DNA of 64,000 nucleotides from Candidatus Krumholzibacteriia bacterium (GTDB lineage Bacteria > Krumholzibacteriota > Krumholzibacteriia > LZORAL124-64-63): contig JADGDU010000012.1 of assembly GCA_016744705.1 (NCBI GenBank), positions 62,001-126,000 of the forward strand. Direction: 5' to 3'. A model generated the notes under the pieces. It was not told the origin of the DNA. It worked only from the letters and a program-made list of their open reading frames with translations, and did not search any database. The position numbers were made by a program, and so were the translations under genes. Shown here one piece after another: positions 18,952 to 27,484 of this stretch; position 1 is the first letter of the stretch; each line of letters begins with the position of its first letter.

Positions 18952-20382
18952 CTACTTTTCTCCCAAAGACGATTTCAGGTGAGCCCAGGCCGTCACAAAG
19001 GCTTCGACCACCAAATTGACTTCTTCTTCGGCAATGGTCCGCACGTCGACCGCCAGACCATCCTGATTCATGCGCCCCACCAGGGCCGGGTTTCCCCGCC
19101 GTAAAAACTGATGTACCGCTTCCAACTCAGCCTTGGGGCCATCCCAGAGCAGGAGCCTTGATTCGATGCTTGTGGTGGAAAAAGATCCCCCCCCCACACT
19201 GGACTGTCCAGGCACAACACAGCCCCGCCAACCTTCAGGGGCTTTCTCACCCAAATTGGACAGCAGCCGCCCGGCACGATCAGCCAGATCTTCCAAAGAC
19301 ATTCCCAACTGATTCAGAGTGGGAATGTTCGGCTGGTCTTTTGAGGCCAAATACAAACTCATGACCGTGTCCAAGGCTGCCAGGGTGGTTTTGTCCACCC
19401 GGAGAGCCCGGCGCATGGGATGCTTGCGCAATCCGGTGATCATTTCCGGAGACCCGAAGATGATACCAGCCTGACACCCTCCCAGCAATTTGTCCCCGCT
19501 GCAAGTGACCAGATGAGCTCCCGTGGCCACATCTTCACTGAGCAAGCGCTCTCCAGCTGGCAGCCCCAGATCCTCATAGGGATAAATAGCGCCACTGCCC
19601 GCGTCATATACCAAAGGACAGTTGTTCTGCCGGCAAGCTTCGGCCAAATCATTCAGTTCCACGTCTTCGGTGAAACCTTCCACTACAAAATTGCTGCGGT
19701 GCACCTTCAGCACCGTGGTACCAGGCTCCATGGCCTCCACGTAATCCTGAAGGCTGGTTCGGTTGGTGGTGCCTATTTCCACTAACTGGCAGCCAGTTTC
19801 GGCCAAAATTTCATGCATCCGGAATGAGCCGCCAATGGCCACAACCTCGCCCCTGGAGAGCAGCACTCGGCCACCCTTACTGGCATAACGCACAGCCAGC
19901 CAGACGGCGGCCGCGTTGTTGTTCACAATCAGGGCATCAGGCGCGCCGGCCAGAAGGGCTGCTTTCTCTTCGATGAGTCGCCCACGGTGGCCCCGGGCTC
20001 CAGTATCCAGATCAAATTCCAGATCGCTGTTATGCAGAGCAACCGTACGGGCCGCTTCAGCCGCTTGAGGCGGAAAACAGGATCGACCCAAGTTGGTATG
20101 AACCACCACACCCGTTCCATTCAGAACCCTGGTCCAGGACGGCCCCAACAGAGCCTCCCGACGTTCTAAAATAGCAGCCACTGCGCCTTCAAGCAAATCC
20201 TCACGACTAGCCACAGAACCTGTTGCAGCACGCAAGGTAAGCCTTAGCTCAGACAAGGCTTCCTGAATCAGGCGAGTCATCCAGGCCCCCTGGCGCCCGC
20301 TCATCAAAGGAACGATCCGAGAGTCTTCCAGAATAGTGCTCACCTGGGGAATTTGGCGCATACGATCCTGTATATCGGTCAT
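18952..20382 (-). CDS. selA: L-seryl-tRNA(Sec) selenium transferase
   Basis: A 476-aa PLP enzyme converting seryl-tRNA(Sec) to selenocysteinyl-tRNA(Sec) with selenophosphate. Conserved parts seen are LNGTGVVVHTNLGRS, EFDLDTGARGHRG, NNNAAAVWLA, RGEVVAIGGSFR, GTTNRT, KVHRSNF, and SGDKLLGGCQAG with the PLP lysine at K298. Its presence implies selenoprotein synthesis, yet selB, selD and a tRNA-Sec gene are not in the window, although selA is often next to selB. A 9-G tract (minus strand; 19187-19195) lies in the coding region near codon 398. The start ATG at 20382 has only a weak AGG upstream. Confidence 0.95.
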   Translation of the reverse strand: MTDIQDRMRQIPQVSTILEDSRIVPLMSGRQGAWMTRLIQEALSELRLTLRAATGSVASREDLLEGAVAAILERREALLGPSWTRVLNGTGVVVHTNLGRSCFPPQAAEAARTVALHNSDLEFDLDTGARGHRGRLIEEKAALLAGAPDALIVNNNAAAVWLAVRYASKGGRVLLSRGEVVAIGGSFRMHEILAETGCQLVEIGTTNRTSLQDYVEAMEPGTTVLKVHRSNFVVEGFTEDVELNDLAEACRQNNCPLVYDAGSGAIYPYEDLGLPAGERLLSEDVATGAHLVTCSGDKLLGGCQAGIIFGSPEMITGLRKHPMRRALRVDKTTLAALDTVMSLYLASKDQPNIPTLNQLGMSLEDLADRAGRLLSNLGEKAPEGWRGCVVPGQSSVGGGSFSTTSIESRLLLWDGPKAELEAVHQFLRRGNPALVGRMNQDGLAVDVRTIAEEEVNLVVEAFVTAWAHLKSSLGEK

Positions 20383-20615
20383 GGGAACCTAAGCTTTCAT
20401 ATGACAGTAAAAGGCTCCATCGGCTGGCAGAACCAGCAGAACAGGGAGCCGACAGAGCAGCAGGGAATGTATCAGATAGGGACATCGATGTCCAGCCTGC
20501 TAACCGTCGGTTTCGCCTGAAATTACCTTGGTGGAATATTTACACTTGGCAGGGGACAAGAAGGGGTATCCAAGGTTAGAATGGAGTAAACCAACTCACA
20601 AAAGGATGCTCCAGC

Positions 20616-23051
20616 ATGGCCCCCAGAATCACTTGCCTTACATATTCCACTATCATTCTCGGTCTCATATTGCTGGGCTTGGTCGGCTGCTCCAGCTCCA
20701 ACCTGCCACCAGCCACGGATCCAGACCTGATTCCAGGATACCTGGGTCTTCAGGAAGAATTTGGCAACCGTGATTTTTCACCTCTGCGCCACCGCCGCAT
20801 CGTATTGGATCCGGGACATGGCGGATATTTCCAGGGAGCCAAGGGACCTGGTGGACTCACCGAAGCCGAGGTCAACCTGGGTGTGGCCCTCTATCTGAGA
20901 GGCCTGCTGGAGTGGGCCGGAGCCGAAGTATTTCTCACCCGCACCGCAGACTATGACTTTCTGACCCCAGCCGATAGCAGCTTGGCTTCTGATCTGGCCT
21001 ATCGCGCCAGCTTCACCGACTCTCTGCAGCCTGATGTCTTTCTCTCTATCCACCACAACAGCACCGCCTCCCAAGACCCGGACATCAACGAAACTCAAAC
21101 CTATTATCCCCTGGGAGATGGCGGGGCCTCCCTGGATCTGGCCCGCAGCATCCACCGGCACCTGGTGCTGAATTTGGAAATTTCTCCGGCAAAAATCCTG
21201 CCGGGAAATTTTCATGTTTTGCGTAAAGCGACAGTCCCTGCCGTTCTGGGTGAGCCGGCCATGATTTCCAATCCCGTCATGGAGGGCCGCCTCAGCCTGG
21301 CCGCCAGTCACGACCTCGAAGCCAAAGCCTATTTTTTGGGATTGCTGGATTATTTTTCTGCCGGACAGCCCCGCTGGAGCAAGGTCGACACCCTGCGATT
21401 CTCTGAAGAATTTCCGTCCATTGAGCTCAGGAAAGAATTCCTTTCCGCCGAACCCGGACAGCTTCAAGGCCCAGGTCCCGATCCTTCTTCCTTCCAGCTG
21501 ACTTTCAATGGCGTTCCGCAGGGGTTTGACCTTTCCCCTGATGGACACAGAATCACCTGGAGAGCCTCCGCTGCCGTTCCTGCCGGGGCCTCCCTCTTGC
21601 GCCTCACCGGGCGGAATTTACTGGGCCGATCAACCCCGGTTTCCGATACTATTGTCCTTTATGAACCCCATGCCGGGTTCAATATCACCTACAGTACAGA
21701 ATCCCTTGAAGACAATCCTGATCCCCATACCATGATCTTCTGGCAATCACCTTCCGGCGTTCCTGCCCAGGGCCAGACACTGTCCATCAATGGAACCCAC
21801 AACCTTCTGCTACCACCCCGAAACCAAGGTTGGTTTCTGCTCCCGGCTGACCTTGGGCCCTATCCTCAATTCGAAATTCTTTCACGAAATAACACTCCCC
21901 CCTTGCCTGTGGTGGCCACGACCGGCCCCCAACTGCCACCCCATTTTTCCTGGCGACTACTCTCCATCGGCGAAAAACCTTATTTCGCCTCTTCCATGAT
22001 GCCCCCCCAGGGCTGGCAATTTCGTACAGAACCCAGCAGGGCCGCAGGGGGAACAGCCATCGTTGCTGGTGGCAGTCCGGCCTTCCCTTGGGAGGACGGT
22101 TCCCCCGTCTGGATTGAGGCAAAGGGAATTCTGCCGCTCTTTCATCCTGGAAACGCCCGAGCCGATCGGGCCAGCAATTTTTCTCCTCAAACCCCTGTAT
22201 TGCGCCCACCCCTGCTGCTGCCTCAACTGTTTGGAAAAACCATCATTCTGGACCCTGCCGGTGGTGGAACCAATAACAATGGCCTCTATCCCCTCGGAAC
22301 CCGTGGGGCAGATCTCAATTTGGAAACGGCCCAACAAGTTCGCCTTCTGCTGGAAGGTGCCGGAGCCACTGTACTGCTCACCCGCCTCGGGGAGGTGGAA
22401 CCCGATCCCCAGCAAAAAGTGCTGCTGGCCGGAAAACATAACGCCGACCTTTTCCTGACCATCGGCCGGGTCTATTCAGGGATGCCAGCCAAAGTCCAAA
22501 ACCACCCGGGCAGCCGAGTGGGCCTGAAATGGGCCCAAGCCATGGCCGCTGCCATGGCCCCCATGGACAGTCTGACCACCGGTACATCCTATGCCTACTT
22601 ATTACGGCACACGGCTTGTCCGGCCCTGCAGATTCAAATGCGAGCCCCCGTGGATGCCAATGAGGAAGTGCTCATGACTTCTCCGGCCTGGTCCATGGCC
22701 GAAGCCCGAGCCATAACCCTGTCCTGTGCCGCCGCCCTTTCGCCTTCCGATTCTCTGCCCCGATCTGTGGCTCCGGGATGGATTCTGAACCAATTGTCAG
22801 CCAATGCCCCAAGCCGGTCACTGCCAGCAGTGCAATGGGCCCGCTGGGATGGTAACTTCCATTGGGTGCAGTCCTCTTTCCAAACAAGCTCCCCTTCCTT
22901 AGGTTCATGGGAGAGTACAGGCTGGCCGGCTTCAGCTTCTCTGCATACTCTGGAAATACATTCTGAAAGCCAATGGCAGTTGTGGCAAGTGGAGTGGGAT
23001 CCAGACAACCCAGAGCATCCCCGGTTCCAATTGATGATGGAGAATCGTTAA
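20616..23051 (+). CDS. N-acetylmuramoyl-L-alanine amidase lipoprotein with a second, degenerate amidase domain
   Basis: An 811-aa protein. A lipoprotein signal (hydrophobic helix 8-23, lipobox LVGC, Cys25) anchors it in the envelope. Residues 60-247 form an Amidase_3 domain with an intact zinc site: H68 in DPGHGG, E83 in LTEAEVNL, H146 in SIHHN, plus a catalytic-type Glu in LGEPAMISNP. This should cleave the peptide from MurNAc, as AmiA/B/C do. Residues 280-530 are a beta-rich linker, partly Ig-like. Residues 539-735 repeat the amidase fold (KTIILDPAGGG, LGTRGADLNLE, DLFLTIGRV) but the His, Glu and His ligands are replaced by Ala, Gly/Ala and Gly. It shares a transcript with the tonB-like gene (stop TAA directly abuts the next ATG). 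Confidence 0.88.
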   Translation: MAPRITCLTYSTIILGLILLGLVGCSSSNLPPATDPDLIPGYLGLQEEFGNRDFSPLRHRRIVLDPGHGGYFQGAKGPGGLTEAEVNLGVALYLRGLLEWAGAEVFLTRTADYDFLTPADSSLASDLAYRASFTDSLQPDVFLSIHHNSTASQDPDINETQTYYPLGDGGASLDLARSIHRHLVLNLEISPAKILPGNFHVLRKATVPAVLGEPAMISNPVMEGRLSLAASHDLEAKAYFLGLLDYFSAGQPRWSKVDTLRFSEEFPSIELRKEFLSAEPGQLQGPGPDPSSFQLTFNGVPQGFDLSPDGHRITWRASAAVPAGASLLRLTGRNLLGRSTPVSDTIVLYEPHAGFNITYSTESLEDNPDPHTMIFWQSPSGVPAQGQTLSINGTHNLLLPPRNQGWFLLPADLGPYPQFEILSRNNTPPLPVVATTGPQLPPHFSWRLLSIGEKPYFASSMMPPQGWQFRTEPSRAAGGTAIVAGGSPAFPWEDGSPVWIEAKGILPLFHPGNARADRASNFSPQTPVLRPPLLLPQLFGKTIILDPAGGGTNNNGLYPLGTRGADLNLETAQQVRLLLEGAGATVLLTRLGEVEPDPQQKVLLAGKHNADLFLTIGRVYSGMPAKVQNHPGSRVGLKWAQAMAAAMAPMDSLTTGTSYAYLLRHTACPALQIQMRAPVDANEEVLMTSPAWSMAEARAITLSCAAALSPSDSLPRSVAPGWILNQLSANAPSRSLPAVQWARWDGNFHWVQSSFQTSSPSLGSWESTGWPASASLHTLEIHSESQWQLWQVEWDPDNPEHPRFQLMMENR

Positions 23052-23852
23052 ATGCCCTCTTTTCAGGATATTTTTAACCTTGGCTCCCGTGGTAGGCTCA
23101 AATCTGTCCCCCGTTCCGATGAGGCCTCTCTCTATCGCTCCCGGTTCACCACCAAGGCGCAGATGGCGGAGCGGCAAAGCACACCGCGTCGCATTCTTTG
23201 GGCCGTGCTCTTCAGCTTGGCCGCCCTGGTGGCCTTCATCCTTTTAGGCCCCGACGCCCAATCAGTGAAAGAGAAATTTGAGTATTACGGTGTGGAAGGC
23301 GAACTCAGCATCATGCCGGAAATCAACATCATTGATGGCCAGGACCGCACCCACCAACTTCCCAAAAATCTGATGGCACCCCCCCCCCCATCCCACATCG
23401 AAATTGAGCCTGAGGAATTGTCGGAAAATGGCACCGAATTTGTGCCCGAAGAATCACCTCTGCCTATCAATGAGATCATCAATGATCAGCCCCAGCCCAC
23501 TCCCGATGCAGACGAAGCGTCAGAAGAAAGGGTAGAGTTGAATCTACCCCAGCAAAGCAACCCGGACTGGTTCATCACCCATCAAGTACGGCCTGAATAC
23601 CCACTGACAGCATCAGAGGAGGAGCGGCGACTACCGGTAATTTTTGTGCAGGTGGCAATTTTTGTGGGTCCCGATGGCAAAGTCACCGATGCCATGGTCC
23701 AGGCCACCAATGGCAGCTCTGTGTTTTCCAATGAAGTTTTGGAGAGGGTCAAACAATGGGAGTTCGGGTGGCGGGTGCCACCCGGAGCCGGGCGCTGGAT
23801 TGCCATGACCTGGAATTTCAACAGCCCCTATTTCACAGGGCAAGGCCAATAA
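23052..23852 (+). CDS. TonB-like energy-transducer protein
   Basis: A 266-aa protein with a cytoplasmic N-terminus of about 45 residues, one transmembrane helix (about 48-66), a periplasmic proline/acid-rich region (PPPPSHIEIEPEE ... PQPTPDADEA), and a C-terminal TonB domain (about 175-260: VRPEYPLTASEEERRLPVIFVQVAIFVGPDGKVTDAMV ending WEFGWRVPPGAGRWIAMTWNF). TonB domains transfer energy to outer-membrane transporters, but stand-alone copies away from exbB/exbD, as here, may do something else. The long N-terminal cytoplasmic part is unusual for classic TonB. The Pro run is encoded by 11 consecutive C (23379-23389), a possible slippage site. The stop TAA abuts the stop of the next, convergent gene. 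Confidence 0.85.
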   Translation: MPSFQDIFNLGSRGRLKSVPRSDEASLYRSRFTTKAQMAERQSTPRRILWAVLFSLAALVAFILLGPDAQSVKEKFEYYGVEGELSIMPEINIIDGQDRTHQLPKNLMAPPPPSHIEIEPEELSENGTEFVPEESPLPINEIINDQPQPTPDADEASEERVELNLPQQSNPDWFITHQVRPEYPLTASEEERRLPVIFVQVAIFVGPDGKVTDAMVQATNGSSVFSNEVLERVKQWEFGWRVPPGAGRWIAMTWNFNSPYFTGQGQ

Positions 23853-25766
23853 TTACTGGCCGGAATCGGGAAGTTCAAGACCTTCGGGAACGATTTCCAG
23901 ATCATCCAGGTCCTCCATCCCAAGCATAGAGAGAGAATCCGGCTCGGCTCCATCGGTCAGAGCCCAGGATTCGGCAAAAATCCCCGATGGAAAAGGCACC
24001 GGTTGTTCATTGCTGAACATTCTTACGGTAGTGCTGAAGCTTTCAGGACCCTCAGCTTCCATGTCTCGGTTGGCTAAACGCCTGATCAAAGCTTCCTGCA
24101 ATTGGCCCCGGTTGGTGGCGCCACTCTGGGCCATGGTATCAAGCAGCAAACGCATGGCCTGGTAACTCTTCAAGGCTAAAGCCGTGGCTTCCTTAGGATA
24201 GTTTTTACCAACCCAGCGCCCGTTAAATTCACCGGTCCAGAGTGTAGGAAAAAGAGCCAAATCATTAGGAAAGATGGCTCTCTCGAGAACCTGGCCCGTG
24301 CGTTGGAAAAGACGTTCAGAATTCCAGTTGCTCAACCCCATAACCAGGGCTCCGGCTTTGTAGAAATCCAGTTGGGGAGCCAGCAAGACCATTTGGTCCA
24401 CGGTGGCTGGAGTGAAAATCACTTCGGGCCGCTCTTTTTTCATGCTCAGGATAGCTTTTTTGAAATCCGTATCGGCGAGATTGTACTGCACAACCGCCAC
24501 AACCTGTCCCCCAAATTTCTCAACCTCGGAGGCAAAAACCTGAGCGTGACGCTCCCCTTCGGGAGTGTTTTCATGCAGGACAGCAAATCGTTCCTTCAAC
24601 ATCACCGTGGTGGCCAATTGGGCCAACAGACGAACCTCGTGCAGCCCAGTCAGGTTGGTTTGGAAGATGCCCGCACCCAATTCCCAGACATGATCATTGG
24701 TAGCAGTAGGGGAAACCAGAGGCACTCCGTAGATATCAGCAACCAGCGCGGTGGAGGCAGTGGGATTACTCATCAGCGAACCAAAAAGGGAACCACAGGC
24801 ATCTTCAGCACACAGACGGCGGGCAGCCAGGGCCGCTGTCACAGGATCTCCGCCGGTGTCCTCCACCTTCAAAACAAACTGAGTACCCAATTCCTCGTTG
24901 GTCACATCCAAGGCCAGCAAAGCGCCGTCATAAAATGCATTTCCCAAGACAGCATATCGCCCACTCAGAGGACTGAGCACCCCCACCTGATCCATATTAA
25001 CACGGCCAATGGTGGGACGTCGGGTGGTGCCACCAGCAAGACCGCCCTGCCCCATAAGCAATCCCGCAGCAGCCACGGTCCACTGTTCATCCTGGTCCAC
25101 AACGCGCAACTCCCCCACCACCAATTCGGCTTGGGGGTAGAGACCATCATTCAGATAGTCTGCTGTGCGCAGGTAGCCAAGGTATGTCCAAAGGGAATTC
25201 CCTTTTTCTTCATCCATTAGGCTCCCCAACTCGGAGGCACCAAGAGTTTTCAAAAGCGAATCACATCGAGGAAGACCATCAAACTGGGTAGATCTCTGCA
25301 CATCACGGTTATGATAGCGCAGTTGATATACCACAGCGCTGAAGGTATCGGAAGCAGCCAGGGACAGTTCAGAAACTTTTAAAAGAGTCTGGTCCACCAG
25401 AGGACTGGATGGATATCGAGACAATAACTCATCACCAAAACTTCGGGCCCGCGGGAGGTCTTCAAGGCGGGTAGCAGAATCCACAGCCAAGAGCAAAACT
25501 TCGTCGTTTCGGTCGAAAGCGGGGTAATAATCGAGCAATGTTCCGGCCAGTTCCAGGCTTTTTCGGTCCCGCTGCAGACTCACTTCACGCCGCAAATTGG
25601 CATAAAGCTTTTCAGCCTGTTCCAATTGGGAACCAGATAGCTCTTCGGTGGTGTTGGCATCCTCCTGATAGGACGGAGAGCAGCCAGAAATGCAAGCCGC
25701 TACCAGAACCACCAGCAACACAGGCACAAGACCCAAGCCGCAAAAACGCTCAAAAACCCGCCCCAT
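23853..25766 (-). CDS. Lipoprotein with TPR-like N-terminus and periplasmic-binding-protein domain (LpoA/LivK-like)
   Basis: A 637-aa protein. ATG 25766 is chosen because GAAGGAG lies 6 nt upstream. The signal peptide ends in the lipobox ISGC (Cys near residue 30). Residues about 45-230 look like helical TPR repeats (QLEQAEKLYANLRREV ... RARSFGDELLSRYPSS). Residues about 265-590 form a type I periplasmic-binding fold of the Peripla_BP_6 class (GVLSPLSGRYAVLGNAFYDGALLALD, TASTALVADIYGVPLVSPTATND). This is the arrangement of LpoA/LppC, the outer-membrane lipoprotein activator of PBP1A in gammaproteobacteria, though the ligand-binding half here is closer to LivK. No permease genes are adjacent, so a wall-synthesis or sensing role is as likely as transport. 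Confidence 0.75.
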   Translation of the reverse strand: MGRVFERFCGLGLVPVLLVVLVAACISGCSPSYQEDANTTEELSGSQLEQAEKLYANLRREVSLQRDRKSLELAGTLLDYYPAFDRNDEVLLLAVDSATRLEDLPRARSFGDELLSRYPSSPLVDQTLLKVSELSLAASDTFSAVVYQLRYHNRDVQRSTQFDGLPRCDSLLKTLGASELGSLMDEEKGNSLWTYLGYLRTADYLNDGLYPQAELVVGELRVVDQDEQWTVAAAGLLMGQGGLAGGTTRRPTIGRVNMDQVGVLSPLSGRYAVLGNAFYDGALLALDVTNEELGTQFVLKVEDTGGDPVTAALAARRLCAEDACGSLFGSLMSNPTASTALVADIYGVPLVSPTATNDHVWELGAGIFQTNLTGLHEVRLLAQLATTVMLKERFAVLHENTPEGERHAQVFASEVEKFGGQVVAVVQYNLADTDFKKAILSMKKERPEVIFTPATVDQMVLLAPQLDFYKAGALVMGLSNWNSERLFQRTGQVLERAIFPNDLALFPTLWTGEFNGRWVGKNYPKEATALALKSYQAMRLLLDTMAQSGATNRGQLQEALIRRLANRDMEAEGPESFSTTVRMFSNEQPVPFPSGIFAESWALTDGAEPDSLSMLGMEDLDDLEIVPEGLELPDSGQ

Positions 25767-25784
25767 GAACTGCTCCTTCAATTG

Positions 25785-26195
25785 TTATTGTACGTCGAAC
25801 CCGGCGGCTCCGAGAACCCGACCGTCACTGTCCAGAACTTTGACTTCCCAATGGCCGGTCCAATCTGGCAGCAATCGCTTGGAAGACCAGGTGCGCCAGT
25901 TGCTGGAGGCTACATTAAGGTCAACTCTGGCCATGGTTTTTCCGTCCCGGTACCAAACATGAGTCACCGAAGTAGGAGCCTCAAGACCCTTGAGTCGGGT
26001 CAGGCATGTGATTCTCTCTATTCCAGCCGAAAAGGCTGCGGTTTCACCCACCAGCTCACGTGTTTCACGATCAATATCCATGCCAAAAGCAATATCCACA
26101 CTGGGGGCAGGAGCCTCCTGGGCCACTGTGACGGACGCAAACATCAACAAGGTCAGAGCTAAGCACAGTCCCAATTTTCCTAAAACGTTCATCAT
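25785..26195 (-). CDS. Secreted DUF2914-domain protein
   Basis: A 136-aa protein with a signal peptide (cleavage near VTVA-QE). The mature part is about 110 residues with the DUF2914 pattern: CLTRLKG.., THVWYRDGKTMARVDLNV, SSNWRTWSSKRLLPDWTGHWEVKVLDSDGRVLG. DUF2914 proteins are small beta-sandwich domains, function unknown, often periplasmic. AGGAG lies 5 nt before the start. It sits between the parvulin and the LpoA/LivK-like gene in one operon (18- and 33-nt gaps). Confidence 0.8.
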   Translation of the reverse strand: MMNVLGKLGLCLALTLLMFASVTVAQEAPAPSVDIAFGMDIDRETRELVGETAAFSAGIERITCLTRLKGLEAPTSVTHVWYRDGKTMARVDLNVASSNWRTWSSKRLLPDWTGHWEVKVLDSDGRVLGAAGFDVQ

Positions 26196-26228
26196 GATCG
26201 CTCCTTCTCCAACAATTAAGGGGGCAGG

Positions 26229-27455
26229 TTATTTCCGCAATTCCTCAATGGAGCTTGGGTTCAACCCACCAGGCTTATAGAGGTTCTCTTTCAGAAACAC
26301 TGCATCTTCATGCAAATCACTGTCTGGAAATTCTTCCAGCAAAAGATCCAGATACCTTTGGGCCATCCGCCGATCCTGCCAAGTGTCCATGCACACCAGA
26401 GCACACATGAAAAGTGCATCATCAGCCCGTTCACTCTCTGGAAAATCCGTATAAATAAGCCGATAATAATCCAGCTTAATACCAGGCTCAACCACCAGGG
26501 CCGCCCGCTGCATCAAGGCATCAGGATCCAGACCCTTGCCAGGCTGGTACTTACCAAACAATTCAATAGTCTGGTTTTTCCGTGCCTCCAAAACATAGTC
26601 CTTAATCTTTCCATCATAAAAAGCTGGTAGCATCGCGGTTTTGACAAGATCACGAGATTCAGTATAGGTCATAGGGCGAGCGGGTTGACGGTCCAGAATT
26701 TCCACCACATGCCACAAGTCTCCTACCTGAACGGGGCGGTGCAGTCCAATTTCCAGGTCAAAAGTGGCGCCAATAAAACTCTTACTGTTGCGGATAGGTC
26801 CGACAATCCCAGTTTTCGTGTACCAGCCCACTTCCGCTTCGTTCGCCAGAGTTTTGGTATTTGTGGAATATTCACTGGCCACTTTCATGAAGTTGAAAGC
26901 CGAATGATCTGCCTCCAGAAGCTTATAGGCTTCCATGGCGCGCTCAACGGTCTCGCATTCCACGTGACGGGCCCGAACCATTCCCTCTTGCATAAATTCA
27001 AGACGGTTATTTTTAAAGAAAGCCTGAAAATCATCTTCGGTGGGAGCATTGTCTTCGGGGATACCAATGTTCCGCATGGCAGAGAGAATATCCACCCGCC
27101 GATGAGTGATCAGAGAACGAGCCACGTCCTGACGATCGCTCAATTTCTTGGCGATGGCTCCCTCTACCAAAATCATGTCATCAATCATGGATTTCAGCAG
27201 CAGTTGCTTTCCTTCATCACCCTGAAAGTCCTTTTGGGCCTTGGGGACCAATTCGTCGAAACGCAGATCCAAATCCTGCTGGGTGATGACGCGTTCGCCA
27301 ACCTTGGCAATGATGGGAGAGTCGTCCATGCCCACTCCCCCGAAAATGGGGAATATATTGTCCTTCGGGCTTTCGTTTTTTTCCTGGCAAGCTGTCAGAG
27401 ACAACCCCAGCGTCACAATCAAAACAACAAAAAGAATACGGCGACCGAAAGACAT
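26229..27455 (-). CDS. Periplasmic peptidyl-prolyl isomerase lipoprotein (SurA/PrsA type)
   Basis: A 408-aa protein; the start MSFGRR follows AGGAGAG at good spacing. A lipobox LTAC gives Cys near residue 23. The N-terminal SurA_N-like chaperone helices (about 50-150: VGERVITQQDLDLRFDELVP) are followed by a PpiC/parvulin domain (about 160-265: ARHVECETVERAMEAYKLLE, SEYSTNTKTLANEAEVGWYTKTGIVGP). The C-terminal 120 residues form a TPR-like helical tail (YTDFPESERADDALFMCALV). It is predicted to help fold outer-membrane or secreted proteins. It lies in the rpsF-rplI-manC operon. Confidence 0.85.
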   Translation of the reverse strand: MSFGRRILFVVLIVTLGLSLTACQEKNESPKDNIFPIFGGVGMDDSPIIAKVGERVITQQDLDLRFDELVPKAQKDFQGDEGKQLLLKSMIDDMILVEGAIAKKLSDRQDVARSLITHRRVDILSAMRNIGIPEDNAPTEDDFQAFFKNNRLEFMQEGMVRARHVECETVERAMEAYKLLEADHSAFNFMKVASEYSTNTKTLANEAEVGWYTKTGIVGPIRNSKSFIGATFDLEIGLHRPVQVGDLWHVVEILDRQPARPMTYTESRDLVKTAMLPAFYDGKIKDYVLEARKNQTIELFGKYQPGKGLDPDALMQRAALVVEPGIKLDYYRLIYTDFPESERADDALFMCALVCMDTWQDRRMAQRYLDLLLEEFPDSDLHEDAVFLKENLYKPGGLNPSSIEELRK

Positions 27456-27484
27456 GAAACTCTCCTTTTTGGGACGGAAGACCA

